The notes under the pieces were generated by a model. It had not been told where the DNA came from. It searched no databases and saw nothing but the letters and a program-made list of their open reading frames with translations. A DNA stretch of 6,439 nucleotides from Melioribacteraceae bacterium (GTDB lineage Bacteria; Bacteroidota; Ignavibacteria; Ignavibacteriales; Melioribacteraceae). A program made the position numbers and the translations under genes. Positions 1 to 5,858 of the stretch are shown in pieces (within the stretch, counting starts at the first letter, position 1; the number at the start of each line of letters is the position of its first letter). Where the stretch lies: positions 1-6,439 of the forward strand of contig WGAL01000248.1 of NCBI GenBank assembly GCA_015494845.1, given 5' to 3'.

Positions 1-2
1 AT

Positions 3-182
3 ATTATTATTCCGATTATTTTTCATATTACGGCAGGCTATTTTAACGAAATATTCGCTACTCATCCTGTAAGTAAAGTAATTCAGACGGGAATTTTATT
101 AATTATCGCCATTTTAATCGTTGTAAAAGAAAAAGAATTTTTCTTTAATCAATCTACAACTAATGTGTTGCCAGAAAATTGA
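3..182 (+). CDS. C-terminal end of an unidentified integral membrane protein (5' end outside the window)
   Basis: An open frame runs in from the left edge and ends at TGA (180-182), giving 59 visible residues. The fragment starts with a hydrophobic stretch (IIIPIIFHI), has a short polar segment containing NEIFATHPVSK, then a second hydrophobic helix (about residues 28-42, ILLIIAILIVV) and a charged, polar tail starting KEKEFF and ending in PEN. This is the pattern of the last one or two membrane helices of a multi-pass inner-membrane protein with a short tail. I do not recognise the family and assign no function. The gene lies 51 bp upstream of, and on the same strand as, the HARE-HTH nuclease-like gene. 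It shares that gene's AT-rich composition, so the two could be co-transcribed or belong to one acquired segment. Confidence is moderate that it is a real gene and low for anything beyond 'membrane protein'. Confidence 0.6.
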   Translation: MIIPIIFHITAGYFNEIFATHPVSKVIQTGILLIIAILIVVKEKEFFFNQSTTNVLPEN

Positions 183-233
183 ATGTTAAGCAAATTAAAA
201 ATTTTATATTTTGTAAATTAATTCGGAAATAAT

Positions 234-1202
234 ATGACTATAAAAGAAGCGATAATTAAAAGTTTGGACGATTTGATTAAGCCCGCCACTTATTTGGAGA
301 TTTACCGGCACATTATAGATAAGAATTATTATCCTCCTTTCAAAGGCAAGGAAACTCCTGAAAATACCGTTTCGGCTCAACTCGGCGATTTCATTCGCAG
401 AGCCGATTCAAGAGTAAAAAGAGTAAAATTTAAAGATGGGATTTATCGTTATTATCTTGCAAAAAACGAGTCTTTAATTAAAGATGAAGAACTTATCGGC
501 GATACGGAACAGCCTCCAACAAAAGAGAAAAAATCATACAATGAGCGAGACCTTCATCCTCTTCTCGTAACGTATTTGAAAAACTATAATATTCAAGCGA
601 AAACAATTTATCATGAAAAATCGGCAAGCCGGAAAGATAAAAATCAAAAGTGGGTGCATCCCGATATGGTGGGAATTGAGTTCTTGAAACTTGAGAATAA
701 AAGTAGTCAATCTTTGCAATGGACAATCAATAGAAACGACACGTTCAAACTTATTTCGTACGAACTTAAAAAAGAGATTAACACGGATTACGAATTAAAA
801 GAAGCGTTTTTCCAAACCGTTTCAAATTCAAGTTGGGCAAATCACGGCTTCTTGGTCGCGTTTTATTTTAACGAAAGCTTGCACGATGAAATCAAACGAT
901 TAAGCGAAGCATTCGGCATTGGAGTTATCGAATTGAAAACCAATCCGTTTGAAAGCAAGCAGATTTTTCCTTCGAAGTATAAAGAATTGGATTTTAAGAC
1001 AATCGACAAACTTTGTAAAATTAACAAAGAGTTTGAAACGTTCATAAAATTAACGGAGAAAATAATGTCGGCTGACGCAAAATACCGCGAAGACGCCGAA
1101 CGGGGTTTACAAGCATTTTGCGACAAGCCGCTGAAAACCGATTCCGAAATCATAAAATATTGCAAAGAAAAAAATATCCCTTTGGAAAATGATAATGAAT
1201 AG
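234..1202 (+). CDS. HARE-HTH domain protein with a PD-(D/E)XK nuclease-like core (HrgA/COG2958-like)
   Basis: The protein has 322 residues. Residues 1-78 match the HARE-HTH (winged-helix) pattern: a TIKEAI start, the helix ATYLEIYRHI, the NTVSAQLGDFIRR segment and a closing VKFKDGIYRYYL strand. The domain occurs in RNA polymerase delta, ASXL proteins and some restriction endonucleases, and has been proposed to read modified DNA. After a charged linker (79-100) comes a core of about 101-235 with NERDLHPLLVTYL (103-115), KTIYHEKS (123-130), HPDMVG (142-147) and YELKKEI (176-182). I read D144, E177 and K179 as the D...ExK catalytic set of the PD-(D/E)XK fold. The FFQTVSNSSWANHGFLVAF stretch (192-210) fits the helix and strand that usually follow. 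This arrangement resembles the HrgA/COG2958 proteins, which replace a restriction gene in Helicobacter. Catalytic activity is inferred. The start has only a weak GGA upstream. No methyltransferase is visible next to it, so it is an orphan in this window. It is clearly more AT-rich than the genes from 1379 onward, which hints at horizontal transfer. Confidence 0.8.
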   Translation: MTIKEAIIKSLDDLIKPATYLEIYRHIIDKNYYPPFKGKETPENTVSAQLGDFIRRADSRVKRVKFKDGIYRYYLAKNESLIKDEELIGDTEQPPTKEKKSYNERDLHPLLVTYLKNYNIQAKTIYHEKSASRKDKNQKWVHPDMVGIEFLKLENKSSQSLQWTINRNDTFKLISYELKKEINTDYELKEAFFQTVSNSSWANHGFLVAFYFNESLHDEIKRLSEAFGIGVIELKTNPFESKQIFPSKYKELDFKTIDKLCKINKEFETFIKLTEKIMSADAKYREDAERGLQAFCDKPLKTDSEIIKYCKEKNIPLENDNE

Positions 1203-1219
1203 AAAGAAGATTTTTAGCG

Positions 1220-1231
1220 TTTATTAATAAA
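1220..1231. repeat. 12-bp perfect AT-only palindrome in the 1203-1378 intergenic gap
   Basis: TTTATTAATAAA reads the same on both strands, with no loop and no following T-run, so it is not a classical terminator. It lies 17 bases after the stop of the HARE-HTH gene, within the 176-bp gap before the HAMP-domain gene. The rest of the gap is AT-rich. I see no convincing promoter or RNA there, though a promoter for the HAMP-trkH unit should lie in it. The palindrome may be chance in such AT-rich DNA. Confidence 0.3.
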
Positions 1232-1378
1232 TCGATAACCCCAAAATTAATTCGACAATTATGAAATCCTTAATATTCAATCTTCTTTTTTTCCAAACAT
1301 GTTCCGTATCTTACCAAAAATCAAACATTTGTTGAATTGTTGTGTTATTTTTCGATGTGAAATTAAATCGGAATTGCG

Positions 1379-2134
1379 ATGAAACTTAAACTCAAAATAA
1401 CCGCCGGATTTCTAATTATTGCGGCAATGCTTTTTATCGCCGGCGCATGGTCGATTTTCCAAGTGAAATTCGCCGGCAAAAATTTGCGGAAAATGTTCGG
1501 CGAGAATTTATCGATGATTTACGAAACGAACAAACTAAACCGCGCGTTGGAAATCGAACAAAAAGCGTTTATGCTATTTCTTCTCGACAAAAAAGAGGAA
1601 AGCGTCGCGCTTTTTAACAAAGCGGATTCGATTTTCGGTTCCACGCTGAAAAAAATCGAAACGAATATTTCCAATAGTCAAGAAAAACGAATAATCGAAC
1701 AAATCAAAAAAGAATACGCTTCCGCAAAAAATTTAACCGACAAGTTGCTTTCCGATAAACAAATCTATTCCAAAGAAGTTTATTTTTCGAAACTTAAAAC
1801 CGTTTTGGAAAAAGCCGATAAAGTGGTGGACGAATTTCACAAGTATTACGAAACCCGCTTATCCGAACTCACAATGAAAATCGACGCGGAAGAAAACCGC
1901 TCCATTATGCCCGGACTTGTGGCGATGAGCGCGGCGATTGTTTTTGCGCTCCTGTTCAGTTTCTTCGTTAATCATTACGTTGTTACCCCTATCGTAACCA
2001 TTACGAAAAAAGTGAACGATTTTACCGAAAACGGAATTCCTTACGATTATCAAACGGAATCGAAGGACGAAATTCACGAACTTTCCGAAAGCGTCCGCAA
2101 ACTTACCGTAAAAGCCGAAATAAACAGAGATTAA
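1379..2134 (+). CDS. membrane sensor-like protein ending in a HAMP domain, no output domain
   Basis: The protein has 251 residues. A short basic N-terminus (KLKLK) is followed by a first membrane helix at about 8-28. An extracytoplasmic, mainly alpha-helical, charged segment (about 29-176) has the look of a four-helix-bundle ligand domain of the chemoreceptor/histidine-kinase type. A second membrane helix lies at about 177-199. A HAMP domain fills about 200-245, with the typical proline (P204) after the membrane exit and the DEIHELSESVRKL second-helix signature (230-242). The protein stops nine residues later, where a kinase, methyl-accepting or cyclase domain would normally begin. There is one base between its stop and the trkH start, so the two are almost certainly co-transcribed and probably translationally coupled. 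I infer that it may sense a condition and act directly on TrkH or another membrane partner. It could also be the remnant of a sensor kinase whose C-terminus was lost. The ATG has only a weak GGA-type ribosome site about 7 bases upstream. Confidence 0.75.
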   Translation: MKLKLKITAGFLIIAAMLFIAGAWSIFQVKFAGKNLRKMFGENLSMIYETNKLNRALEIEQKAFMLFLLDKKEESVALFNKADSIFGSTLKKIETNISNSQEKRIIEQIKKEYASAKNLTDKLLSDKQIYSKEVYFSKLKTVLEKADKVVDEFHKYYETRLSELTMKIDAEENRSIMPGLVAMSAAIVFALLFSFFVNHYVVTPIVTITKKVNDFTENGIPYDYQTESKDEIHELSESVRKLTVKAEINRD

Positions 2135-2135
2135 A

Positions 2136-3587
2136 ATGCGTCCGCAAATTGTTATTCGCTACATCGGATTTGTCTTTTTATTCAACGCTTTTTTCCTTTT
2201 CGTTTCAAGCGTCATTTCGTTTTTTAATCACGACGCCGGATTGTTCCCGCTCGCTTATTCTTTTGTTATTTCGCTTCTGTTCGGATTGTTCCCGCTGATT
2301 TTCGTTCCTGCGCCGGAAGAAATAACGAATCACGAAGGACTTGTAATCGTCGTTGGAAGTTGGTTTCTTTCGTGCATAATCGGAATGTTGCCATACATTC
2401 TAAACGGCGGCGAGTTTACGATTGTTAATTCGTGGTTCGAAAGCGTTTCGGGCTACACGACCACCGGCGCGACAATTTTGAACAACATCGAGGGCTTGCC
2501 TCTCGGAATACTTTTCTGGCGCGCCTCGACGCACTGGATGGGCGGAATCGGCATTATCATTTTCGTTCTCGCCGTTTTGCCATCCACAGGATTTGTCGGT
2601 GTTTCGCTTGCTCGAACCGAAGTTTCGATTTCGAATTTAAAACAATTCAGAAAAAGAACAAGCGAAGCCGTAAGAATTATTTTATACATTTATTTGGGAA
2701 TAACGATTCTTGAAACCGCGGCTTTAATGTTTGCCGGAATGAACTTGTTTGACGCGGTTACGCACTCGTTTGCAACGGTTGCAACCGGCGGATTTTCCGA
2801 TAAAAATATGAGCGTCGCGGCTTTTGACAGCGTCTCCATTGAAGTTATAATAATGATTTTTATGATTCTTTCCGGAACCAACTTCGCGCTGCTTTTTTCG
2901 GTTGTAGTGGGACGTTTTTCCGATTTAAAAACTTCGTCTGTATTTAAATATTACATCGGTTCAAACTTTGCTGCAATTATTCTTGTTGCGCTCGATTTGT
3001 TTTTCACCGGAAGTTACCGATCGTTTTGGGAAGCGCTTCGTTACTCGTCTTTTCAGATTTTATCCGTGGGAACGTCAACCGGTTTTGCAAACGCGGATTC
3101 TTCGGTTTGGCCGGCGTTCGCGCAATTGATGATTATCTTTTTCACGTTGCAATGCGCAATGGCGGGCTCAACCTCCGGCGGAATTAAAATGGATAGAATT
3201 GTAATTTTCTTCAAAGCGTTAAAACGGCGGTTCAGACAAGTTTTGCATCCGAATGCAGTTTTCCCGTTGGTTGTTGACGGTAAAAAATTGGACGATAACG
3301 CGGTTTCGCTTGCGGTTCTTTACATTACCGGATACATTTTTATCGTGTTTGTTTCCTCAATGTTATTAACGCTTCTTGGCGTCGATCCGCTTTCGGCGTT
3401 TTCCGGTTCCGCCGCGGCTATGGGAAACGTCGGTCCCGGACTTTCAACCGTCGGTTCGCTCGAAAATTATTCGCAAATACCGGATGCGGGAAAGTGGCTT
3501 TTGGGTTTCGTGATGCTTCTCGGACGCTTGGAAATTTACGGCTTGGTTGTTTTCTTTTTCCCGCAAACTTGGAAGATTAAAAAATAG
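2136..3587 (+). CDS. trkH: TrkH/KtrB-family potassium uptake protein, membrane subunit
   Basis: This is a full-length (483 aa) SKT-superfamily K+ transporter subunit of the inner membrane, with four membrane-pore-membrane repeats. The four selectivity-filter loops are visible: GYTTTGAT (106-113), TVATGGFS (214-221), SVGTSTGF (310-317) and AMGNVGPG (428-435). Each has its conserved glycine (G111, G218, G316 and G430). The intramembrane gating loop following the third pore appears as AGSTSGGIKMDRI (343-355), typical of TrkH. The conserved arginine near the C-terminus is in LGRLEIY (462-468). In the known systems TrkH forms a dimer gated by the cytoplasmic nucleotide-binding protein TrkA/KtrA. 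No such gene lies in this window, so it must be elsewhere, or gating differs here. The gene begins one base after the stop of the HAMP-domain gene and ends 11 bp from the convergent NlpC/P60 gene. All expected motifs are present and I see no truncation. Confidence 0.95.
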   Translation: MRPQIVIRYIGFVFLFNAFFLFVSSVISFFNHDAGLFPLAYSFVISLLFGLFPLIFVPAPEEITNHEGLVIVVGSWFLSCIIGMLPYILNGGEFTIVNSWFESVSGYTTTGATILNNIEGLPLGILFWRASTHWMGGIGIIIFVLAVLPSTGFVGVSLARTEVSISNLKQFRKRTSEAVRIILYIYLGITILETAALMFAGMNLFDAVTHSFATVATGGFSDKNMSVAAFDSVSIEVIIMIFMILSGTNFALLFSVVVGRFSDLKTSSVFKYYIGSNFAAIILVALDLFFTGSYRSFWEALRYSSFQILSVGTSTGFANADSSVWPAFAQLMIIFFTLQCAMAGSTSGGIKMDRIVIFFKALKRRFRQVLHPNAVFPLVVDGKKLDDNAVSLAVLYITGYIFIVFVSSMLLTLLGVDPLSAFSGSAAAMGNVGPGLSTVGSLENYSQIPDAGKWLLGFVMLLGRLEIYGLVVFFFPQTWKIKK

Positions 3588-3598
3588 AAATTTCCCTT

Positions 3599-4282
3599 TC
3601 AATCCTCGGCGTTCAAAACTCTTCTGCCTCCGACAAAGCGCGTTTTGTAATACTCGCTGTTAAGCGAGGAAATTATTACTCCGCGCGATTGGCTTGCGTG
3701 CGCGAATAAATCGTTGCCGAGATAAATTCCCACGTGTCCAGGGAAAGAACGGCTCGTCGTATCGAAAAAAATCAAATCACCGAACTTCAGTTCGGAGCGA
3801 TTTACCGAAACGCCTTCGCGGAATTGTTCGCTTGCCGTTCGCGGCAATGATATTCCCAACGCTTTCGAAAACACGTTTTGCGTAAACGCCGAACAATCGA
3901 CGCCGTCGATGGAATTTCCGCCGTATTGATAAGGCGTATCCAAATATTTTATTATTTCGAAAAGCAGTTTTTCGCGGGGCGTCAGCGCACCGGAAAGTTG
4001 TTCGAGATATTTGTATTTCTCGACAAACGCTTTTTTATCGATTTTGTAATCTTCAACAGGCGGCTGGTCGAACTCTTTGTTTTGCGGGTTGGAATATTTT
4101 ACGGAGGAATCTTTTTTCGGATTTTCGTCGTTTTCGGAAGTGAAACGGATTTTTTTCCCTTTCTCCGTTTCTTTTTTCGGATGTTTATCGTATCTGCTAT
4201 TAAAAGAAGAGGAGGAACATCCTGCAATTAAAAATGCGAGAATTATTCCTCCTCCAAAATATTTTAGCGCTCTTGCGAGCAT
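3599..4282 (-). CDS. NlpC/P60-family peptidoglycan endopeptidase, lipoprotein
   Basis: The protein has 227 residues. A lipoprotein signal peptide is visible: basic start (R4, K7), hydrophobic core (about 9-19) and lipobox LIAGC, with C22 as the lipidated cysteine. A lysine-rich, low-complexity linker (about 23-85) would carry the enzyme away from the membrane. The NlpC/P60 domain covers about 104-224. YLDTPYQYGGNSIDGVDCSAF (113-133) contains the nucleophile C130. FPGHVGIYLG (180-189) supplies the catalytic histidine H183, and FAHASQSRGV (193-202) supplies the third residue, H195. Members of the family cleave peptide stems of cell-wall peptidoglycan, usually between D-glutamate and diaminopimelate. 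The substrate and the outer- or inner-membrane location are inferred here. The gene starts one base after the sigma-factor stop and is last in the minus-strand cluster, so it is probably translationally coupled to the sigma gene. Confidence 0.92.
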   Translation of the reverse strand: MLARALKYFGGGIILAFLIAGCSSSSFNSRYDKHPKKETEKGKKIRFTSENDENPKKDSSVKYSNPQNKEFDQPPVEDYKIDKKAFVEKYKYLEQLSGALTPREKLLFEIIKYLDTPYQYGGNSIDGVDCSAFTQNVFSKALGISLPRTASEQFREGVSVNRSELKFGDLIFFDTTSRSFPGHVGIYLGNDLFAHASQSRGVIISSLNSEYYKTRFVGGRRVLNAED

Positions 4283-4283
4283 T

Positions 4284-5138
4284 TTATCCCAAATACGTGC
4301 GTAAGTTTTTACTTCGCGATGCGTGGCGCAATCTTCTGATTGCTTTCTCTTTGATTTGTCTTACTCTTTCGCGCGTAAGGTTAAATTTTTCTCCGATTTC
4401 TTCAAGCGTGAGCGAATGCTCTTTGCCCAATCCGAAATAGAGACGAATAACTTCGCCTTCGCGCTCGGTTAAAGTGGAAAGCGCGCGGTCGATTTCGCTG
4501 CGAAGCGAATCTTCCATTAGTTTTTGGTCGGGCGAAGGTTGTCTGTCGTCGGAAAGAACGTCGAGCAAACGGTTGTCTTCGCCTTGTCCGAACGGCGCGT
4601 CCATCGAAACGTGGCGTCCCGATATTTTCAGCGTATCGGCAATTTCGTTCACGTCCATATCGAGTTCTTTTGCAAGTTCGGTCGCGCTCGGTTCGCGCTC
4701 GTATTCTTGCTCCAGCGAACTGTACGCTTTGCCGATTTTATTCAGCGCGCCGACTCTGTTCAGAGGCAAACGCACAATTCTCGATTGTTCCGCCAACGCT
4801 TGCAAAATGGATTGACGAATCCACCAAACCGCGTAAGAAATGAACTTAAATCCGCGCGTTTCGTCAAAACGTTTTGCCGCTTTAATTAATCCCAAATTTC
4901 CTTCGTTTATCAAATCGCCCAACGAAAGCCCTTGATTTTGATATTGCTTTGCAACGCTAACAACAAAGCGCAAGTTCGCCTTTACGAGGCGGTCGAGCGC
5001 TTGCTGATTCCCTTTTTTAATTTCTTTCGCAAGCTCGATTTCCTCTTGCGGCGTCAGCAAATCCACTTTGCCGATTTCCTGCAAATACTTATCGAGAGAT
5101 TGGCTTTCGCGGTTCGTAAACTGTTTTGTAATTTTCAA
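4284..5138 (-). CDS. rpoD: primary (group 1) sigma-70 factor, RpoD/SigA-type
   Basis: This is the sigma subunit that directs RNA polymerase to housekeeping promoters. It has 284 residues and lacks region 1.1, as is usual for FCB-group primary sigma factors. Region 1.2 is at about 12-40 ([20 protein letters not shown]). Region 2 lies at about 48-120, with the core-binding [15 protein letters not shown] (78-92) and the -10 recognition and melting region [17 protein letters not shown] (95-111). Region 3 spans about 121-195, including [15 protein letters not shown] (175-189). Region 4 is at about 212-272, where [18 protein letters not shown] (244-261) is the -35-binding helix-turn-helix. The start is TTG (5138-5136), supported by a strong Shine-Dalgarno site 8 bases upstream and by the family's usual KITK beginning. 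The gene follows the second BMC-P gene by 18 bp and precedes the NlpC/P60 gene by one base, so it appears to sit inside an operon. A group-2 sigma factor is the main alternative, but conservation is near-complete in regions 2 and 4. Confidence 0.93.
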   Translation of the reverse strand: MKITKQFTNRESQSLDKYLQEIGKVDLLTPQEEIELAKEIKKGNQQALDRLVKANLRFVVSVAKQYQNQGLSLGDLINEGNLGLIKAAKRFDETRGFKFISYAVWWIRQSILQALAEQSRIVRLPLNRVGALNKIGKAYSSLEQEYEREPSATELAKELDMDVNEIADTLKISGRHVSMDAPFGQGEDNRLLDVLSDDRQPSPDQKLMEDSLRSEIDRALSTLTEREGEVIRLYFGLGKEHSLTLEEIGEKFNLTRERVRQIKEKAIRRLRHASRSKNLRTYLG

Positions 5139-5144
5139 GGCTTA

Positions 5145-5154
5145 CACCTCCTTT
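5145..5154 (-). promoter_or_regulatory. strong Shine-Dalgarno site fixing the TTG start of the sigma-factor gene
   Basis: On the minus strand the sequence reads AAAGGAGGTG, nearly a full anti-16S match. Its GGAGG core is 8 bases from the TTG at 5138-5136, and no ATG lies at a sensible distance. This decides the TTG start. The site lies in the 18-bp gap after the stop codon of the upstream BMC-P gene. Confidence 0.85.
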
Positions 5155-5156
5155 AT

Positions 5157-5435
5157 TTACTGCTTATTATTTTCCAAATTTATGCTGTCAACAATTCCTA
5201 CAATAGCGGCGTCAACCGGGGCAAAATCAACGTCCATTGGAATTACCGCTTCGCTTGAAGTAATGTAAAAAATCGTTTCGCCAGGTCCTGCGCCGATTGT
5301 ATCAACCGCAATTACAGGTTCACCGATTTCATTTTGTTCGAAATCGAGCGGCTGAACAAGTTGCATTTTCGTATTGTTCAGGGCTTCATACTTCCGGGTA
5401 GCCCAAATTGTTCCAATTACTTTGCCGAGATTCAT
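5157..5435 (-). CDS. EutN/CcmL-family microcompartment vertex protein (BMC-P), second copy
   Basis: This is a 92-residue protein of the pentameric shell-vertex family (EutN, CcmL, PduN, CsoS4), which caps the corners of polyhedral bacterial microcompartments. Family features are the LGKVIGTIWATRK first strand region (3-15), IAVDTIGAGPGETIFY (42-57) with the GxGE turn, and APVDAAIVGIVDSI (72-85) near the end. The length is normal. It is clearly a paralogue of the gene just upstream but diverged: where that copy has GSSAR after the GxGE strand, this one has SSEA (60-63), so the conserved G and R are missing. Its ATG overlaps the upstream stop by 4 bp (ATGA), so translation is probably coupled, and it is followed after 18 bp by the sigma-factor gene. 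No BMC-H or BMC-T hexamer gene lies in the window. Family assignment is firm. Participation in an actual shell is inferred. Confidence 0.88.
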   Translation of the reverse strand: MNLGKVIGTIWATRKYEALNNTKMQLVQPLDFEQNEIGEPVIAVDTIGAGPGETIFYITSSEAVIPMDVDFAPVDAAIVGIVDSINLENNKQ

Positions 5436-5719
5436 TCGTCTTTTACCGGTTTTCCGTTTACGTCCAATTTATCCACAATTGCCATAATTACGGCGTCAAC
5501 AGGTTTGTTTTTGGTTAGTTTTGTTTGTCGCGCCGAACTTCCTTGCGCAAACAAAACAACTTCGCCGACGCCTGCGCCAACGGAATCAACGGCGACCGTG
5601 AATGCGTCTTTTTCCGTGTAATCGAGTTTAAGATGTTTTACAATCAAAAATTTCATTCCGACAAGATTTTCATCTTTTCTCGTTGACCAAACCGTTCCTA
5701 TTACTTTTCCGAGAATCAT
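5432..5719 (-). CDS. EutN/CcmL-family microcompartment vertex protein (BMC-P), first copy
   Basis: The protein has 95 residues and is a near-textbook BMC-P subunit: LGKVIGTVWSTRKDENLVG (3-21), KFLIVKHL (23-30), VAVDSVGAGVGEVVLFAQGSSAR (42-64) and PVDAVIMAIVDKLDV (73-87). The GxGE turn and the GSSAR motif found across EutN/CcmL proteins are both intact. Five such subunits form the truncated pyramid that closes a shell vertex. The ATG has a GAGG Shine-Dalgarno core 5 bases upstream (minus strand, 5728-5725). The TGA stop overlaps the ATG of the second copy. It is the first gene after a 139-bp gap following phosphopentomutase, so a promoter serving this gene, the second copy, the sigma factor and the NlpC/P60 gene may lie in that gap. 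Having two or three dissimilar BMC-P copies is common in known microcompartment loci. Confidence 0.92.
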   Translation of the reverse strand: MILGKVIGTVWSTRKDENLVGMKFLIVKHLKLDYTEKDAFTVAVDSVGAGVGEVVLFAQGSSARQTKLTKNKPVDAVIMAIVDKLDVNGKPVKDE

Positions 5720-5797
5720 CCGTTCCTCAAATCAATTATTTAATTTTATCGAAAATTTTTAGTTAAAATTTAGTTTTCGGCGAACGTTTGATGAAAA

Positions 5798-5827
5798 ATT
5801 ATAAATAAAGTTGCAATTTTTTCAGAA
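5798..5827 (-). promoter_or_regulatory. possible promoter for the BMC-P/sigma/NlpC operon
   Basis: On the minus strand a perfect TATAAT lies at 5803-5798. With an 18-base spacer, a poor -35 match (TTCTGA) lies at 5827-5822. This is in the 139-bp gap between the deoB stop and the first BMC-P gene and would give an untranslated leader of roughly 70 bases. The -10 box is good, but the DNA is so AT-rich that a chance match is quite possible. Confidence 0.3.
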
Positions 5828-5843
5828 CCGTTTTTCGTCTGAA
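5821..5843. repeat. inverted repeat (6-bp arms) overlapping the possible -35 box
   Basis: TTCAGA (5821-5826) and TCTGAA (5838-5843) are perfect inverted arms separated by 11 bases. The repeat lies just downstream of deoB on the minus strand, and its arm overlaps the candidate -35. On the minus strand it is followed by an A-run rather than a T-run, so it is not a standard terminator of deoB. An operator-type protein site is possible, but six-base arms may also arise by chance. Confidence 0.3.
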
Positions 5844-5858
5844 CAATCAAACAATTTA

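Noticed and set aside
183..221. 12-codon ATG frame directly after the membrane-protein stop
   Set aside because: Very short, AT-rich, with no ribosome site or conserved character; it ends just before the next gene.
1252..1279. TCGACA ... TATTCA as a promoter for the HAMP-trkH unit
   Set aside because: The -35 matches 5 of 6, but the -10 matches only 3 of 6. In AT-rich DNA this is no better than chance.
1261..1335. 24-codon frame with a hydrophobic start in the 1203-1378 gap
   Set aside because: No Shine-Dalgarno site, no proper lipobox before its first cysteine, and too short to be supported.
2432..2713. 93-codon plus-strand frame inside trkH
   Set aside because: It is out of frame within a fully conserved trkH coding region, which explains the sequence completely.
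4474..4889. Long plus-strand open frames opposite the sigma-factor gene (also at 3878-4231 opposite the NlpC/P60 gene and 5811-6383 opposite deoB)
   Set aside because: They lie antisense to genes with unmistakable protein motifs, have no recognisable domain and show odd residue composition. They are by-products of codon bias in the real genes.
5821..5843. Rho-independent terminator for deoB
   Set aside because: The stem has only 6 bp with an 11-base loop and is followed on the minus strand by A residues, not a T-run.
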